From positions 5,828,001-5,892,000 of the forward strand of contig NZ_CP186274.1 in the NCBI RefSeq assembly GCF_049331405.1: a stretch of DNA of 64,000 nt, written 5' to 3'. Origin of the DNA: PoT sp049331405. Lineage in GTDB: Bacteria; Planctomycetota; Planctomycetia; Isosphaerales; Isosphaeraceae. Within the stretch, counting starts at the first letter, position 1. Every line of letters begins with the position of its first letter. This document shows positions 55,787 through 64,000 of this stretch, piece by piece. The notes beneath the pieces are model-generated. The model did not search any database and had not been told where the DNA came from. It was given only the letters and a program-made list of their open reading frames with translations. A program made the position numbers and the translations under genes.

Positions 55787-56250
55787 CGGAGAATGAACCG
55801 GAGGACTCAAGGTCGTTCGCCCGATGATACCGCGGGCCCCTACTCACTACGCGGATTCCGCTTACGACGCAATTCTCCCCGTCCCCTTCGCGAAAGTCCG
55901 GGGCCATCGGCGTCCTGGCCAGAGTGCGGCTCGGGCCGGCTCTAAAGCTAGAAAACACGCAGGGACCTGGTTTCTTACAAGAGTTCCACGCGTTTCCGGG
56001 GATTTCCCTTAAAGGCCTCTCTTCATCGAGAGGATGCAGGCATACACGCCGCTTGCGAAGGTCGGTCACGGTTGCGTGAGCCATCGCAGCATCTCAGGGC
56101 CTTCGCCTTACATAACCAAGATACATATGACGTCGAGCGAGAGTCGATACCCCTCCAGGCGTGTCGATCCAGATTGAGCAAATCGGGTCTCTGATTTGCA
56201 GGGATATGAGCCCGACAAGATGAGCCTGTTCATCCTACGAGGAGATCATC
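55787..56250. other. Divergent intergenic region
   Basis: No gene. Contains the upstream region of the sigma factor operon and of the small membrane protein. Sequence from 56100 to 56220 is A/T-richer than average. No clear promoter. Confidence 0.45.
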
Positions 56251-56511
56251 ATGACTCAGGCGGAATTCGTGGACTACGGCGTCGAGCCCCGGCAACATGA
56301 AGAAGGATATTTGACGAAGCGGATCGAGCACTTCACGAGCCAGATCCCGTCGGGGACGTATCTGACGGTGGCCATCGGGGCGGTGGGTGTCTCGGCCGGC
56401 CTGTATCTCGCGGGGCGCAAGTCGGCGGCGACGTTCGTGGGGCACTGGGCCCCGACGATCCTGCTGCTGGGGTTGTACAACAAGGTGGTGAAGCTGCAAG
56501 GCTCGAACTGA
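56251..56511 (+). CDS. Small membrane protein of unknown function
   Basis: 86 residues. ACGAGGAG lies just upstream of the ATG. One membrane helix is seen (about YLTVAIGAVGVSAGLYLAG) and a second hydrophobic stretch (WAPTILLLGLYNKVV). No family recognised. It converges on the DUF1990 gene. Confidence 0.7.
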   Translation: MTQAEFVDYGVEPRQHEEGYLTKRIEHFTSQIPSGTYLTVAIGAVGVSAGLYLAGRKSAATFVGHWAPTILLLGLYNKVVKLQGSN

Positions 56512-56543
56512 ATGATGCGTTCGAGCCCGCGATTTGCTTCACA

Positions 56544-57248
56544 TCAACTCGCCGTGGCGGCATCCGTACGACGCGGGGTGGTGTCGCCGCGGTGGGCGAG
56601 TTCTCCGGGCTCGGCGACGGGCTTGGTCGGGGGGAGGTGGGCCAGGCGTCGCAGGCGTTCGGGGGCCCGGTGACGCCAGATGCGGCGATATCGGTCGCCC
56701 AGGATGAGGAAGCCCACCCTGCTCCACCAGTTCGGGAAGTCGCCGAGGCGCCAGTTGGCCTGGATCCGGAAATCGACACTGCCGGTCGTGTGATCCTTCG
56801 TCAGCAGGAACCACTCGAAGCCCTGCTCGATGTGCCCCTGGAGGGTGTCGTAGCGGAAGCCGAAGAGGGTGGTGTCATGCTCGACCTCCTCGCGGACGTC
56901 CATCACCCGGACGCCCCCGAGGAAGCGGAAGCCGAGGACCTTCAACTCCAGGAGCATCACCCGGCCTTTCAGGGGCCTGTCCGGGTCATAATGCCCCATG
57001 ACGATGGACGGGTCGGAGAAGTCGTAGTTCATGATCGCCTGGCGGGCCCGTGCGAATGGGCCGTCGTTCAGGGGGGGCCCCGCGGGCTCGGTGGCGAGGT
57101 TGGCGTCGTCCCCGTCGATGGTCCAGCCGTGGTCTGCGGTCATCTCCTGGATCGGGACGTCGAAATTGACCGGCCGATCCTCCAGGAGGTTGAGGTAGTC
57201 CTTGAGCTGGGCCTCGGTCCAACCGCGTCCGAACCGCCACTTCGCCAT
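56544..57248 (-). CDS. DUF1990 family protein
   Basis: 234 residues. The centre reads MNYDFSDPSIVMGHYDPDRPLKGRVMLLEL and GFRYDTLQGHIEQG, the conserved parts of DUF1990, a family of unknown function with a hotdog- or START-like beta fold. The Pro/Arg-rich C-terminal tail is variable. The gene directly upstream encodes a related protein, and only one base separates them, so they may form a heteromer. Confidence 0.85.
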   Translation of the reverse strand: MAKWRFGRGWTEAQLKDYLNLLEDRPVNFDVPIQEMTADHGWTIDGDDANLATEPAGPPLNDGPFARARQAIMNYDFSDPSIVMGHYDPDRPLKGRVMLLELKVLGFRFLGGVRVMDVREEVEHDTTLFGFRYDTLQGHIEQGFEWFLLTKDHTTGSVDFRIQANWRLGDFPNWWSRVGFLILGDRYRRIWRHRAPERLRRLAHLPPTKPVAEPGELAHRGDTTPRRTDAATAS

Positions 57249-57249
57249 A

Positions 57250-57885
57250 TCAGGAATCCTTGCAGATGATGGTGGGGGACTCGAGGACGCCTCGATCGGC
57301 CTCGGTCTCTTCCACGGTGGTCGTGCAGACCCGGATCCGGCCCTCGATGGTCCCGCCGCAGGCCTTGGCGGTCCTGTCGATGAAGCGGATCCAGCACCTC
57401 GACTGCATCTGCTTGCCGATCAGGAAGAAGCCGAGGTAACTCGCGACCCCGCTGGCTCGCGTGCGGCTGACGATGCGGAAGACGAGCCGGCCTTCGGGAT
57501 CCTTGGATGCGCCGAAGGTGATGCGGCCGGCCTCGGGGTGCCCCTTCACCGTGCCCAGCGTGATGCTGCGGTCGTCCACATGGATCACGCGCACCTTGGC
57601 CATGCCGAAGAGCGCGATGCGGATCTCCAGTACGTCGCCGACTTCCAGGCCTTCGTGATCGCCTCGGTTGTTGGCGAGCCGGAATGCAGCCGTTTCCTGG
57701 GGCGCGAGGGAGATGAACTTCTCCCGCACCAGCTTCATGAGGTCTTCGGGACTGCACGAGCCGTCGGTGATGACGGCCGAATAATTCCTCTCGAAGAGGG
57801 AACCTATGCCTTGCGAGGCGCTAACGACGCAGACGTCTTCCGCCTCGGCTTTGGCCTCGGCGGGTTTCAGTTGGGCTTGAGCCAT
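57250..57885 (-). CDS. DUF1990-like protein, partner of the neighbour
   Basis: 211 residues from the ATG at 57885. It has the same fold pattern as the neighbour (for example GLEVGDVLEIRIALFGMAKVRVIHV, TLGTVKGHPEAGRITFG) but lacks the MNYDFSDP segment. The N-terminus has an Ala/Glu-rich stretch. The gene lies one base upstream of the DUF1990 gene on the same strand. No enzyme motif. Confidence 0.7.
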   Translation of the reverse strand: MAQAQLKPAEAKAEAEDVCVVSASQGIGSLFERNYSAVITDGSCSPEDLMKLVREKFISLAPQETAAFRLANNRGDHEGLEVGDVLEIRIALFGMAKVRVIHVDDRSITLGTVKGHPEAGRITFGASKDPEGRLVFRIVSRTRASGVASYLGFFLIGKQMQSRCWIRFIDRTAKACGGTIEGRIRVCTTTVEETEADRGVLESPTIICKDS

Positions 57886-58144
57886 GGAAGCGCGACTCCG
57901 GTTGAAGCTCCTCGGGTGGATACGCATGGTCTTACCGGACTAGGTATGCAATCCCGGAGCCATTTCCCGGCAATCTCCGATCCATTCGCCCGACATCGTC
58001 CCGGCGTGTCCCCGAGCGAGGTCGCGACTCCCCCGAGGGCTGTCGGCACTTTCAATAAGGATCTTGACGGATTTTTCGGAAAGAAATAGTGTTCGCGAGC
58101 CCAAGGGATGGGGTGACGCCAGGTACCAACGGAGGGTCTCGGCG

Positions 58145-58663
58145 ATGAAGCGATCCGCGCTTGCGGCCTGCCTGGCGATCGGGTTCCTCGGCTCGACCGC
58201 GATGCTCACGGCGAAGGAGCCGGCTCCCGGCATCAACGCCAAAGGGGCATTCGCCAGGCTGAAGACCCTGGCGGGCGACTGGCGCATGGACTTGGGCGGC
58301 GGCCCTGCCATGAAGGCCGGCTCCCGCATCACGTCCGGCGGCAGCGTCGTGATGGAGACCCTCTTCGCCGGCACCGATCACGAGATGATCTCGATGTGTC
58401 ATCTCGACGGCGACGACCTGCTGATGACCCACCACTGCGCGGCCGGGAACCAGCCCCGGCTCAAGCTCGACCGCGAGGCGTCGAAGCCCGACCGGCTCTC
58501 GTGTGCTTTCGTCAACGGCACGAACTTCGATCCGTCCAGAGATACGTATATGCACTCGGGACGGATGGCCTTCCTCGGAGGAGGGCGCATCGAGTCGGAG
58601 TGGGCCGCATACAAAGACGGCAAGAAAGCGGGCGAGCACAAGTTCGCGATGAGCCGGCCATGA
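58145..58663 (+). CDS. Secreted beta-barrel protein (DUF1579/THAP4-like)
   Basis: 172 residues. The ATG at 58145 (GGAGGG upstream) opens a signal peptide (MKRSALAACLAIGFLGSTA). The mature part has LAGDWRMDLGGGP and a series of short strands typical of small lipocalin-like barrels such as DUF1579. It could bind a small ligand. A longer frame begins at 58064 but the signal peptide starts at 58145. It is convergent with the DUF885 gene. Confidence 0.75.
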   Translation: MKRSALAACLAIGFLGSTAMLTAKEPAPGINAKGAFARLKTLAGDWRMDLGGGPAMKAGSRITSGGSVVMETLFAGTDHEMISMCHLDGDDLLMTHHCAAGNQPRLKLDREASKPDRLSCAFVNGTNFDPSRDTYMHSGRMAFLGGGRIESEWAAYKDGKKAGEHKFAMSRP

Positions 58664-58725
58664 GCCTCGCCGACGCGACGCCTTTCGACGCCGCGCCGGC
58701 GGACTTCAATGCGAACGAGCCTCGC

Positions 58726-60459
58726 TCAGGGCGCGAGGAGGATCTGGCGCAGGAGGCGGATGGGGACGCCCCCCTGGGCGAGGAAGGCGTCGTGGAACTG
58801 GCGGACGGTCGAGCCCGGCTTCTTCGCCAGGTACTCGGCGCGGAGGTCGAGGATCTGGAGTTTGCCGAGCGTGTAGTAGAGATATGTGGGGTTGTAGGCG
58901 CCTCGGCGAGCCTCTTCGAAGGCGTTGGCGGGCTCCTGGAAGCCCTTCTCGACGAAGAGCTTGGCCCCTTGCTCGACGGTCCAGCCTTCGGTGTGGAGCT
59001 TGATGCCCGAGACGTAGCGGCAGTCGCGCAGGAGGGCCTCTTGGAGCTGGGCGAGCCGGATCTTGGGGTCGCCCCCGCCGAAGCCCTCGTCGACCATCAT
59101 CTGCTCGCAGTAATGGGCCCAGCCCTCGACGTTGGTGCCGCAGAAGACCAGCTTACGCGTCTTGGTGGGGAACTTCGGGGCATAGAGGAACTGGATGTAA
59201 TGGCCGGGGAAGGCCTCGTGAACGTTGATCATCGCGACGACCGGCGGGTTGTACAGCCGGAGGTGTTCCTCGGCGTGCTCCGGGGTCCAGTCCTTCTCGA
59301 CGGGGGTGACGTAGTAGAAGGCCTCGGTCGCCTTCGTCTCGTAGGGGCCGGGCGTGTCCATCGACGCGAAGCTGCCCGAGCGGGCGTAGGGCGGGGTCTC
59401 CTCGATCCTCGGGCGGACCTCGGAGGGGATCGTCACGATCCCCTTCTCCACCAGATAGACGCGCGAGGCCTCGACCGATCGGCGCACGGAGGGGATCAGG
59501 TCATCGGCCGTGGGGTGGTCCTTCGAGAGCGAGGTCATGACCTCGGCCGGGGTCTTCGCGGGGTCGATCAACTTGGCCGTGGCGACGAACGCCGCGTAGT
59601 CCTTGGCGAGCTGCGCCTCCCCCTTGGCGAGGAGCTCGGGGAGCGGCAGGTCGACGAGTTCCTCATACTTCATCTTGGCCAGGAAGTGCTCGGCGCCGAT
59701 GGCGTAGCGCCCGTCCGATCGCGGCTTGAGGTCCGACTCGAGCCAGGCGGCGAAGTCCTTGATCGACGCGATGACCTTGCCGTTGGCCTCCTCGAACTCC
59801 TTGAACAGCCCGGCGTCCCCGGCGGCGGCCGTCTTCGCCCAGGTCGCCACCGATCCCTGGAAGAAGCCGACCGAGCCCTTGGTCATGCGGATTGCCAGGT
59901 CGGTGAACTCCTTCGGTGGGTTCTTCAGGTTGGCGCGGGCGGCCGCGTGGATCGCTGGGACGGCTCGCTCGCGGGCGATCACCGAACGCAGGCGGTCGGC
60001 GGCCGGGGCGAAGTCGCGCTTGATCAGGGAGTCGATGGCCCCGCCGGGCAGGCCGGCGTAGGACATCGGGTTGACCTCCCAGAGTCGCAGGGTTTCCAGG
60101 TCCAGCAACTCGGCTCGGATCTGGCCGTCGAGGATGCCGGCGTCGATGGCGTCATCACGGTTGAGCATCGCGCGGTCGATCGCCTCGAGCCGGGCGAGTT
60201 GCTTGTGCAGCGTGACGATCCTGGCCTCGATCTTGGCCTTCGAGAGATCCTCGAGAGCCTTGTCGTACTGGTGCAGGCCGACGCCCGTCCCCTCGCTCGG
60301 GCGCTCGTCGAACCTCGAGGTGAAGTAGTCGTCGGCGAAGCTGGCAAACTCGGCGGAGGCGGGGGCGGCCTGGGCGTTGGCCTCGACGGCGGCCGAGGAC
60401 AGGGAGATAGAGGCGAGCGCGACGGCCGTCGCGATCCTCGAGCGATGTGGCGCGAGCAA
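58726..60459 (-). CDS. DUF885-family zinc peptidase, secreted
   Basis: 577 residues from a TTG at 60459 (GGAG eight bases upstream) that opens a signal peptide (LLAPHRSRIATAVALASISLSSA). The zinc motif HEAFPGH (about 414-420) and a later EGWAHYCEQMM are the DUF885 hallmarks. DUF885 proteins are probable carboxypeptidase-like enzymes with a M32/M3-type fold. An in-frame Met at 60570 lies before the signal peptide and is less likely. Substrate unknown. Confidence 0.85.
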   Translation of the reverse strand: MLAPHRSRIATAVALASISLSSAAVEANAQAAPASAEFASFADDYFTSRFDERPSEGTGVGLHQYDKALEDLSKAKIEARIVTLHKQLARLEAIDRAMLNRDDAIDAGILDGQIRAELLDLETLRLWEVNPMSYAGLPGGAIDSLIKRDFAPAADRLRSVIARERAVPAIHAAARANLKNPPKEFTDLAIRMTKGSVGFFQGSVATWAKTAAAGDAGLFKEFEEANGKVIASIKDFAAWLESDLKPRSDGRYAIGAEHFLAKMKYEELVDLPLPELLAKGEAQLAKDYAAFVATAKLIDPAKTPAEVMTSLSKDHPTADDLIPSVRRSVEASRVYLVEKGIVTIPSEVRPRIEETPPYARSGSFASMDTPGPYETKATEAFYYVTPVEKDWTPEHAEEHLRLYNPPVVAMINVHEAFPGHYIQFLYAPKFPTKTRKLVFCGTNVEGWAHYCEQMMVDEGFGGGDPKIRLAQLQEALLRDCRYVSGIKLHTEGWTVEQGAKLFVEKGFQEPANAFEEARRGAYNPTYLYYTLGKLQILDLRAEYLAKKPGSTVRQFHDAFLAQGGVPIRLLRQILLAP

Positions 60460-60898
60460 AGGATGGATCTCCGGACAGGACGAAGATCGGGACCGTTGCG
60501 GGGCGAGCCGGCCTCCGCCTGCATACCCGATCGTTGGATCCCAAAATATGCGACAACACGCCCGGGTCAAACCCTTGACGGCGAGATCGGGCGCGAGTCA
60601 TCGAAGGACGTCATCTCAGGAGTTCGACAATTTTTCGAGGAGGCATGTGTCGCGGGGTTGGGCGGAATTACGACTGCCCAGCGAGTGTTCGCCGCATGAT
60701 GCCATGATGCCCGCCGGTTCTCCCCAATCATCGGGGGCCGGACGTGGGACCGAACCCTATCTTCGGGCTTCCCTTCGCATTGCTGGCGCGGTTCTCCCCT
60801 ACGGTCCTCCTCCCCGGGTCATGACGACCCGAGGCGAGCCCGACTCCGCGCAGATGCCCCCTCGATGGATGCGTTGAGTTGAAGAGTTGAGGACACCC
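60460..60898. other. Intergenic region
   Basis: About 440 bases between the start of the DUF885 gene and the next plus-strand gene. No gene. It contains the ribosome site GAGG seven bases before the ATG at 60899. Confidence 0.45.
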
Positions 60899-61279
60899 AT
60901 GAAGCGCAAGTCGTCCCAGCGGAAATCGCCCAAGGCGCCCGTCGCGCCGCCGAAAGAGCCGATGCTCGCCACGATCGGATATCGCTTCCACGAGATCCGC
61001 ACGGCGAAGCGGTACGCCCAGACCAGCCTGGCCAGGGGCTGGGAGCCTCGCGTGATATTGGCGCGTGCGCTCCAGCTCTGCCGGAGCACCTACGCCAAGC
61101 TCCCCGAGTCGGAGCAGACGCTGATGACCGACGTCGTGATGTCGGCCATCTCCTGCGTCATCGCCGACTGGAAATCCTCGCCCGACCCCTCGCTCTCGCG
61201 GATCAACGACTGGATCGACCGGACGGTCGCCAGCAACCGGAATTTCATCACCGTGGGCGTCACCGGCGGCCGTCGCTGA
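60899..61279 (+). CDS. Hypothetical basic protein
   Basis: 126 residues. The first 20 are basic (MKRKSSQRKSPKAP). The rest is helical and mixed, without signal peptide, membrane segment or recognised motif. The ATG at 60899 has GAGG upstream; a GTG at 60887 is an alternative. Function unknown. Confidence 0.6.
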   Translation: MKRKSSQRKSPKAPVAPPKEPMLATIGYRFHEIRTAKRYAQTSLARGWEPRVILARALQLCRSTYAKLPESEQTLMTDVVMSAISCVIADWKSSPDPSLSRINDWIDRTVASNRNFITVGVTGGRR

Positions 61280-61955
61280 GGCGTGGGAAGTTGGGAATGT
61301 GTTCGCTTTACAAAAATTGACATTTGATTGAGAGTTCTTTGCGCCGTTGCGGTGGAACACGAAGGTCGCCCTCGCGACGAGAGGGTGGCCTTCGTTCGTT
61401 GTCCCTCCGAGCCCTCGCGGTTCCTCATCACGATCGTCGGCTTCGTTGACGCCCCGCAAACCCGCCCGGTCGCCACTTCCCTTCCCGATGCCATGAAATA
61501 GGCATAGTCAAGGCTTTCGTCGCATTCGTGAGCCCAGCTCACGAATGCGACCGGGGGCTTGCTATTGTCAATGCATTCATAGATCATTTCAGCCGTGCCG
61601 AGGCAGAGGTAACCACCTCATTAGCACAGCATATACCGGGATCCTGTGCGGATCGGATGGCGTCCGCCGGACCCGCCTGGGATTGTCAATCATTGAGGCC
61701 GAGGGTCGTCTCGGTGCCTGCACCGGGCTGCGTGAACGACAGCGCGAGCATAAGTTTCGATGCCGGTCAGGTTTCGAATCGAGCGGTCGCAACGTAAACG
61801 CAACAGCATGTCAGTAAAACTAAGATTCGCGTCCATGACGCCGGGTCCGGGCGGCCGGGAGGTCGTGCGCGCCGAAGCAACGCATCCTCGCAATTCCCCC
61901 CCTTCGTTCCGTGAGCGAGTGTCGAGTCGAGGTCAGCAACACGAGAGGACATCGC
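61280..61955. other. Upstream region of the surface protein gene
   Basis: About 676 bases without a gene. It holds a perfect 15-base hairpin (listed separately) and, directly before the surface protein, GAGAGG at 61943-61948. Confidence 0.5.
61519..61551. repeat. Perfect 15-base inverted repeat with three-base loop
   Basis: gtcgcattcgtgagc (61519-61533), loop cca, then gctcacgaatgcgac (61537-61551), with no mismatch. The stem is not followed by a U-tract on the plus strand. Possible roles are a terminator without U-tract, a protein-binding dyad or a mobile repeat; no second copy was noticed in this window. Confidence 0.75.
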
Positions 61956-64000
61956 ATGTCGACCATCACAGGTTGGAAGGTGCTGCGCAGGGGTATTTTC
62001 GGATCGAGTCGCCGAGGCCGTCGTCGGCCTGGGTCGTTCTCGCCCGGGCTGAGCGTTTTGGAAGGGCGCATCGTGCTGAGCACGCTCGTCGTCACCGATG
62101 CGAACGATAGCGGGCCTGGGTCGTTCCGTCAGGCCATCATCGATGCCCACGGCGGCGACACAATCACGTTCGCGAACAGCCTTCGCGGCCAGACCATCAC
62201 CCTGACGAGCGGCGAGCTGGCGATCAACAAGGACCTTGATATCGAAGGCCCTGGCGCGGGCTTCCTGACCGTCAGCGGCAACGACGCCAGTCGGGTCTTC
62301 AACGTCTCGGCCGGCGTGAATGCGACGATCGCGGGCTTGACGATCACCGACGGCAGGTCGGGCGACGGCGGCGGCATCATCAACCGCGGCAACCTGTCGC
62401 TCCAGAAGAGTACCGTCACGGCGAACGAGGCGGACGGCACCCTCGACATCAGTGGCTGGGCCCAGGGCGGCGGCATCACGAACAAGGCCGGCGGAACCTT
62501 GACGATTTCCCAGAGCACGATCTCCGGGAACAAGTCCATCGGGGAGGACGATAGCTTCATCGCCGGGTTGGGCTTCGGCGGCGGGGTTATGAATGAGAGC
62601 CTGCTGACGATCATCAGTACGACGATCAGCGGCAACCAGGCCATCGGAGGGGCGAGCAGCCATGTTTCAGGCGCCGGCATCGGGGGCGGCATCGGCAGCA
62701 TTACGGTAACCGTCAACAACTATCAGTATCCCCAGTCTCTGCAGATCGTGAACAGTACCCTGATCAATAACCAAGCGATCGGCACGGACGTCCCCAGCGA
62801 CTTCAGCTCGGTTGCCGGAAATGCGTCGGGTGGCGCGATCGCGCTCGGAGCCGGGCCGACGACCATCACGGGCACGTCCTTCATCGGCAATCGGGCGATC
62901 GGAGGAGATGGAGGCGCAGGGTTCGCGAGCGGAGGCGCCATCACGGGCGGGGGAGGTGTCGTGTCGATCTCCAACAGCTCGTTCACGGGCAATGAGGCCA
63001 TCGCCGGGGATGGCGACGATGCGACCGGCGCCCTATTCGATGAGGGAGCGAGCGCCGATGGCGGTGCCATCTCGATTGGGACGAACCAGATGACGATCAT
63101 CGGCTCGACGTTCACGGCCAACAAGGCCATCGGAGGTGATGCCGGGACGCCCAGCCTATTCAGCGCCGGCGGGGGCGCCAGCGGCGGGGCCATCAGCTTC
63201 TCGCAATCCGGCGGCACGTCGACCGTGACCATCGGCGGCGATAGCTCCGCCACCCCGCCACCGACCAGCACTTCCTCGCCCGGCGCCACCATCATCGGAT
63301 CCGAGTTCACGGACAATCAGGTCATCGGAGGCCGAGGCAACGGCGGGCAGGGAGGCCAGGCGACCGGCGCCGCCATCGCCATGTCCGGCAGTTATGCCGC
63401 CTCCCCCGATTTCACGAGCGTCACGGTCTCTCCCTCGAAGATGACGATCATCGGGACCACGATCACGGGGAATGTCGCCCAGGCTGGCCCCGGCGCCACT
63501 GGCGGGGCAGCTACCGGCGGCGGGATCTGCACGACGATCGGCAGTCTCGCGATCACCGGCTCGAATCTGAGCGGCAACCTGGCGCTCGGCGGAGCCGGCC
63601 TGCAAGGAGGTGCCGGAGGAACTGCCCAGGGTGGCGGGCTCCTGACGACGGATAGCACCGTCACGCTAACCGGGACGCTGGTCACCAATAATCAGGCCAT
63701 CGGCGGCGCCGGCGGCGACGGAACTTCGGGGGACGCCGGCGGCGCTGGCGGCAATGCCCAGGGAGGCGGCCTCGCCACGGCGGTCGGCGGCCTCGACTAC
63801 CTCGGTATCATCCTCGGCGTATTCCCGGCCCCCTCGACCCTGACGGTCAACGGCGGTGCCTTGACCGGGAACCTGGCCGAAGGCGGTGTCGGCGGTCAAG
63901 GCGACGGCTCGGGCGCTGGCGGTGTCGGAGGCTCGGCGAGCGGCGGTGCGGCGATCAACTCCGCGAATACCGTCCTGACGTTCAAGAGCAGCCTGCTCTC
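61956..64000 (+). CDS. Large right-handed beta-helix surface protein, 3' truncated
   Basis: At least 681 residues; the frame runs off the window end with no stop. The ATG at 61956 has GAGAGG just upstream. The N-terminus is basic (RRGRRRPG) and contains LSVLEGRIVLS, an LEPR-XLL-like signature of planctomycete exported proteins. After DANDSGPGSFRQAI, a typical start of the parallel beta-helix, come many turns such as ISGNQAIGG, FTGNEAIAG, FTANKAIGG and LTGNLAEGG, each about 30 residues apart, with Gly-rich loops. It is probably an adhesin or cell-surface repeat protein. No plus-strand frame is listed elsewhere for this region because it lacks a stop. Confidence 0.88.
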   Translation, partial: MSTITGWKVLRRGIFGSSRRGRRRPGSFSPGLSVLEGRIVLSTLVVTDANDSGPGSFRQAIIDAHGGDTITFANSLRGQTITLTSGELAINKDLDIEGPGAGFLTVSGNDASRVFNVSAGVNATIAGLTITDGRSGDGGGIINRGNLSLQKSTVTANEADGTLDISGWAQGGGITNKAGGTLTISQSTISGNKSIGEDDSFIAGLGFGGGVMNESLLTIISTTISGNQAIGGASSHVSGAGIGGGIGSITVTVNNYQYPQSLQIVNSTLINNQAIGTDVPSDFSSVAGNASGGAIALGAGPTTITGTSFIGNRAIGGDGGAGFASGGAITGGGGVVSISNSSFTGNEAIAGDGDDATGALFDEGASADGGAISIGTNQMTIIGSTFTANKAIGGDAGTPSLFSAGGGASGGAISFSQSGGTSTVTIGGDSSATPPPTSTSSPGATIIGSEFTDNQVIGGRGNGGQGGQATGAAIAMSGSYAASPDFTSVTVSPSKMTIIGTTITGNVAQAGPGATGGAATGGGICTTIGSLAITGSNLSGNLALGGAGLQGGAGGTAQGGGLLTTDSTVTLTGTLVTNNQAIGGAGGDGTSGDAGGAGGNAQGGGLATAVGGLDYLGIILGVFPAPSTLTVNGGALTGNLAEGGVGGQGDGSGAGGVGGSASGGAAINSANTVLTFKSSLL

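Noticed and set aside
61090..61587. Minus-strand frame of 165 residues
   Set aside because: It overlaps the plus-strand gene at 60899-61279 and the perfect hairpin, and shows no domain.

Overview
The window reads as a chromosomal segment of a high-GC planctomycete, most likely of the Isosphaeraceae. Visible markers are a DUF1559 protein with a type IV pilin-like N-terminus, a Ser/Thr kinase with the planctomycete-style N-terminal extension, an ECF sigma factor of the planctomycete 'Gob' type fused to a membrane and sensory part, tandem DUF1990-type proteins, and a surface protein starting with an LEPR-XLL-like motif. The family is inferred from gene content; the 16S gene at 45012-46524 would settle it.

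Layout. 1-7.6 kb: a 5'-truncated metallophosphoesterase, a secreted alpha/beta hydrolase, exonuclease VII (xseB and an xseA with an extra N-terminal DUF5710-like domain), a methyltransferase and a second hydrolase whose signal peptide lies in another frame. 7.6-13.9 kb: a secreted SGNH esterase, an M14 deacylase, and a DUF1559 protein with a lipoprotein, followed by 1.3 kb without genes. 13.9-21 kb: a 1301-residue transmembrane kinase with repeats and a beta-helix ectodomain, an unknown protein and a two-component system. 21-26 kb: a GT39-GT2-acyltransferase operon with Gly/Pro-rich inserts. 26.4-37.6 kb: a secreted metallopeptidase, an acidic repeat protein, a BlaI/M56 pair with a promoter-operator, an endonuclease III homologue, a possibly frame-disrupted membrane protein and the sigma factor-CBM9 fusion.

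37.5-41 kb is a minus-strand housekeeping group (rlmN, an ECF sigma factor, comF, hemC). 41.3-46.95 kb holds a complete, linked 16S-23S-5S rRNA operon on the minus strand with a recognisable promoter, two boxA-like sites, a tRNA-free spacer and a strong terminator. 47.5-50.3 kb is a small accessory-looking module: two related winged-helix proteins and a ParB-DNA methyltransferase fusion. 50.6-51.9 kb is a GT2/LAB_N pair. 52-55.8 kb is an operon of ECF sigma factor, membrane protein and a very large secreted cytochrome c/monooxygenase/EF-hand/redoxin protein. 56-64 kb has small secreted or membrane proteins, the DUF1990 pair, a DUF885 peptidase and the 5' part of a large repetitive beta-helix surface protein that runs off the end.

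Many genes encode secreted, membrane or regulatory multi-domain proteins. Three sigma factors, one two-component system, one transmembrane kinase and one BlaI/BlaR-like pair make this a regulator-rich segment. I see no CRISPR array, insertion sequence, integrase or tRNA gene.
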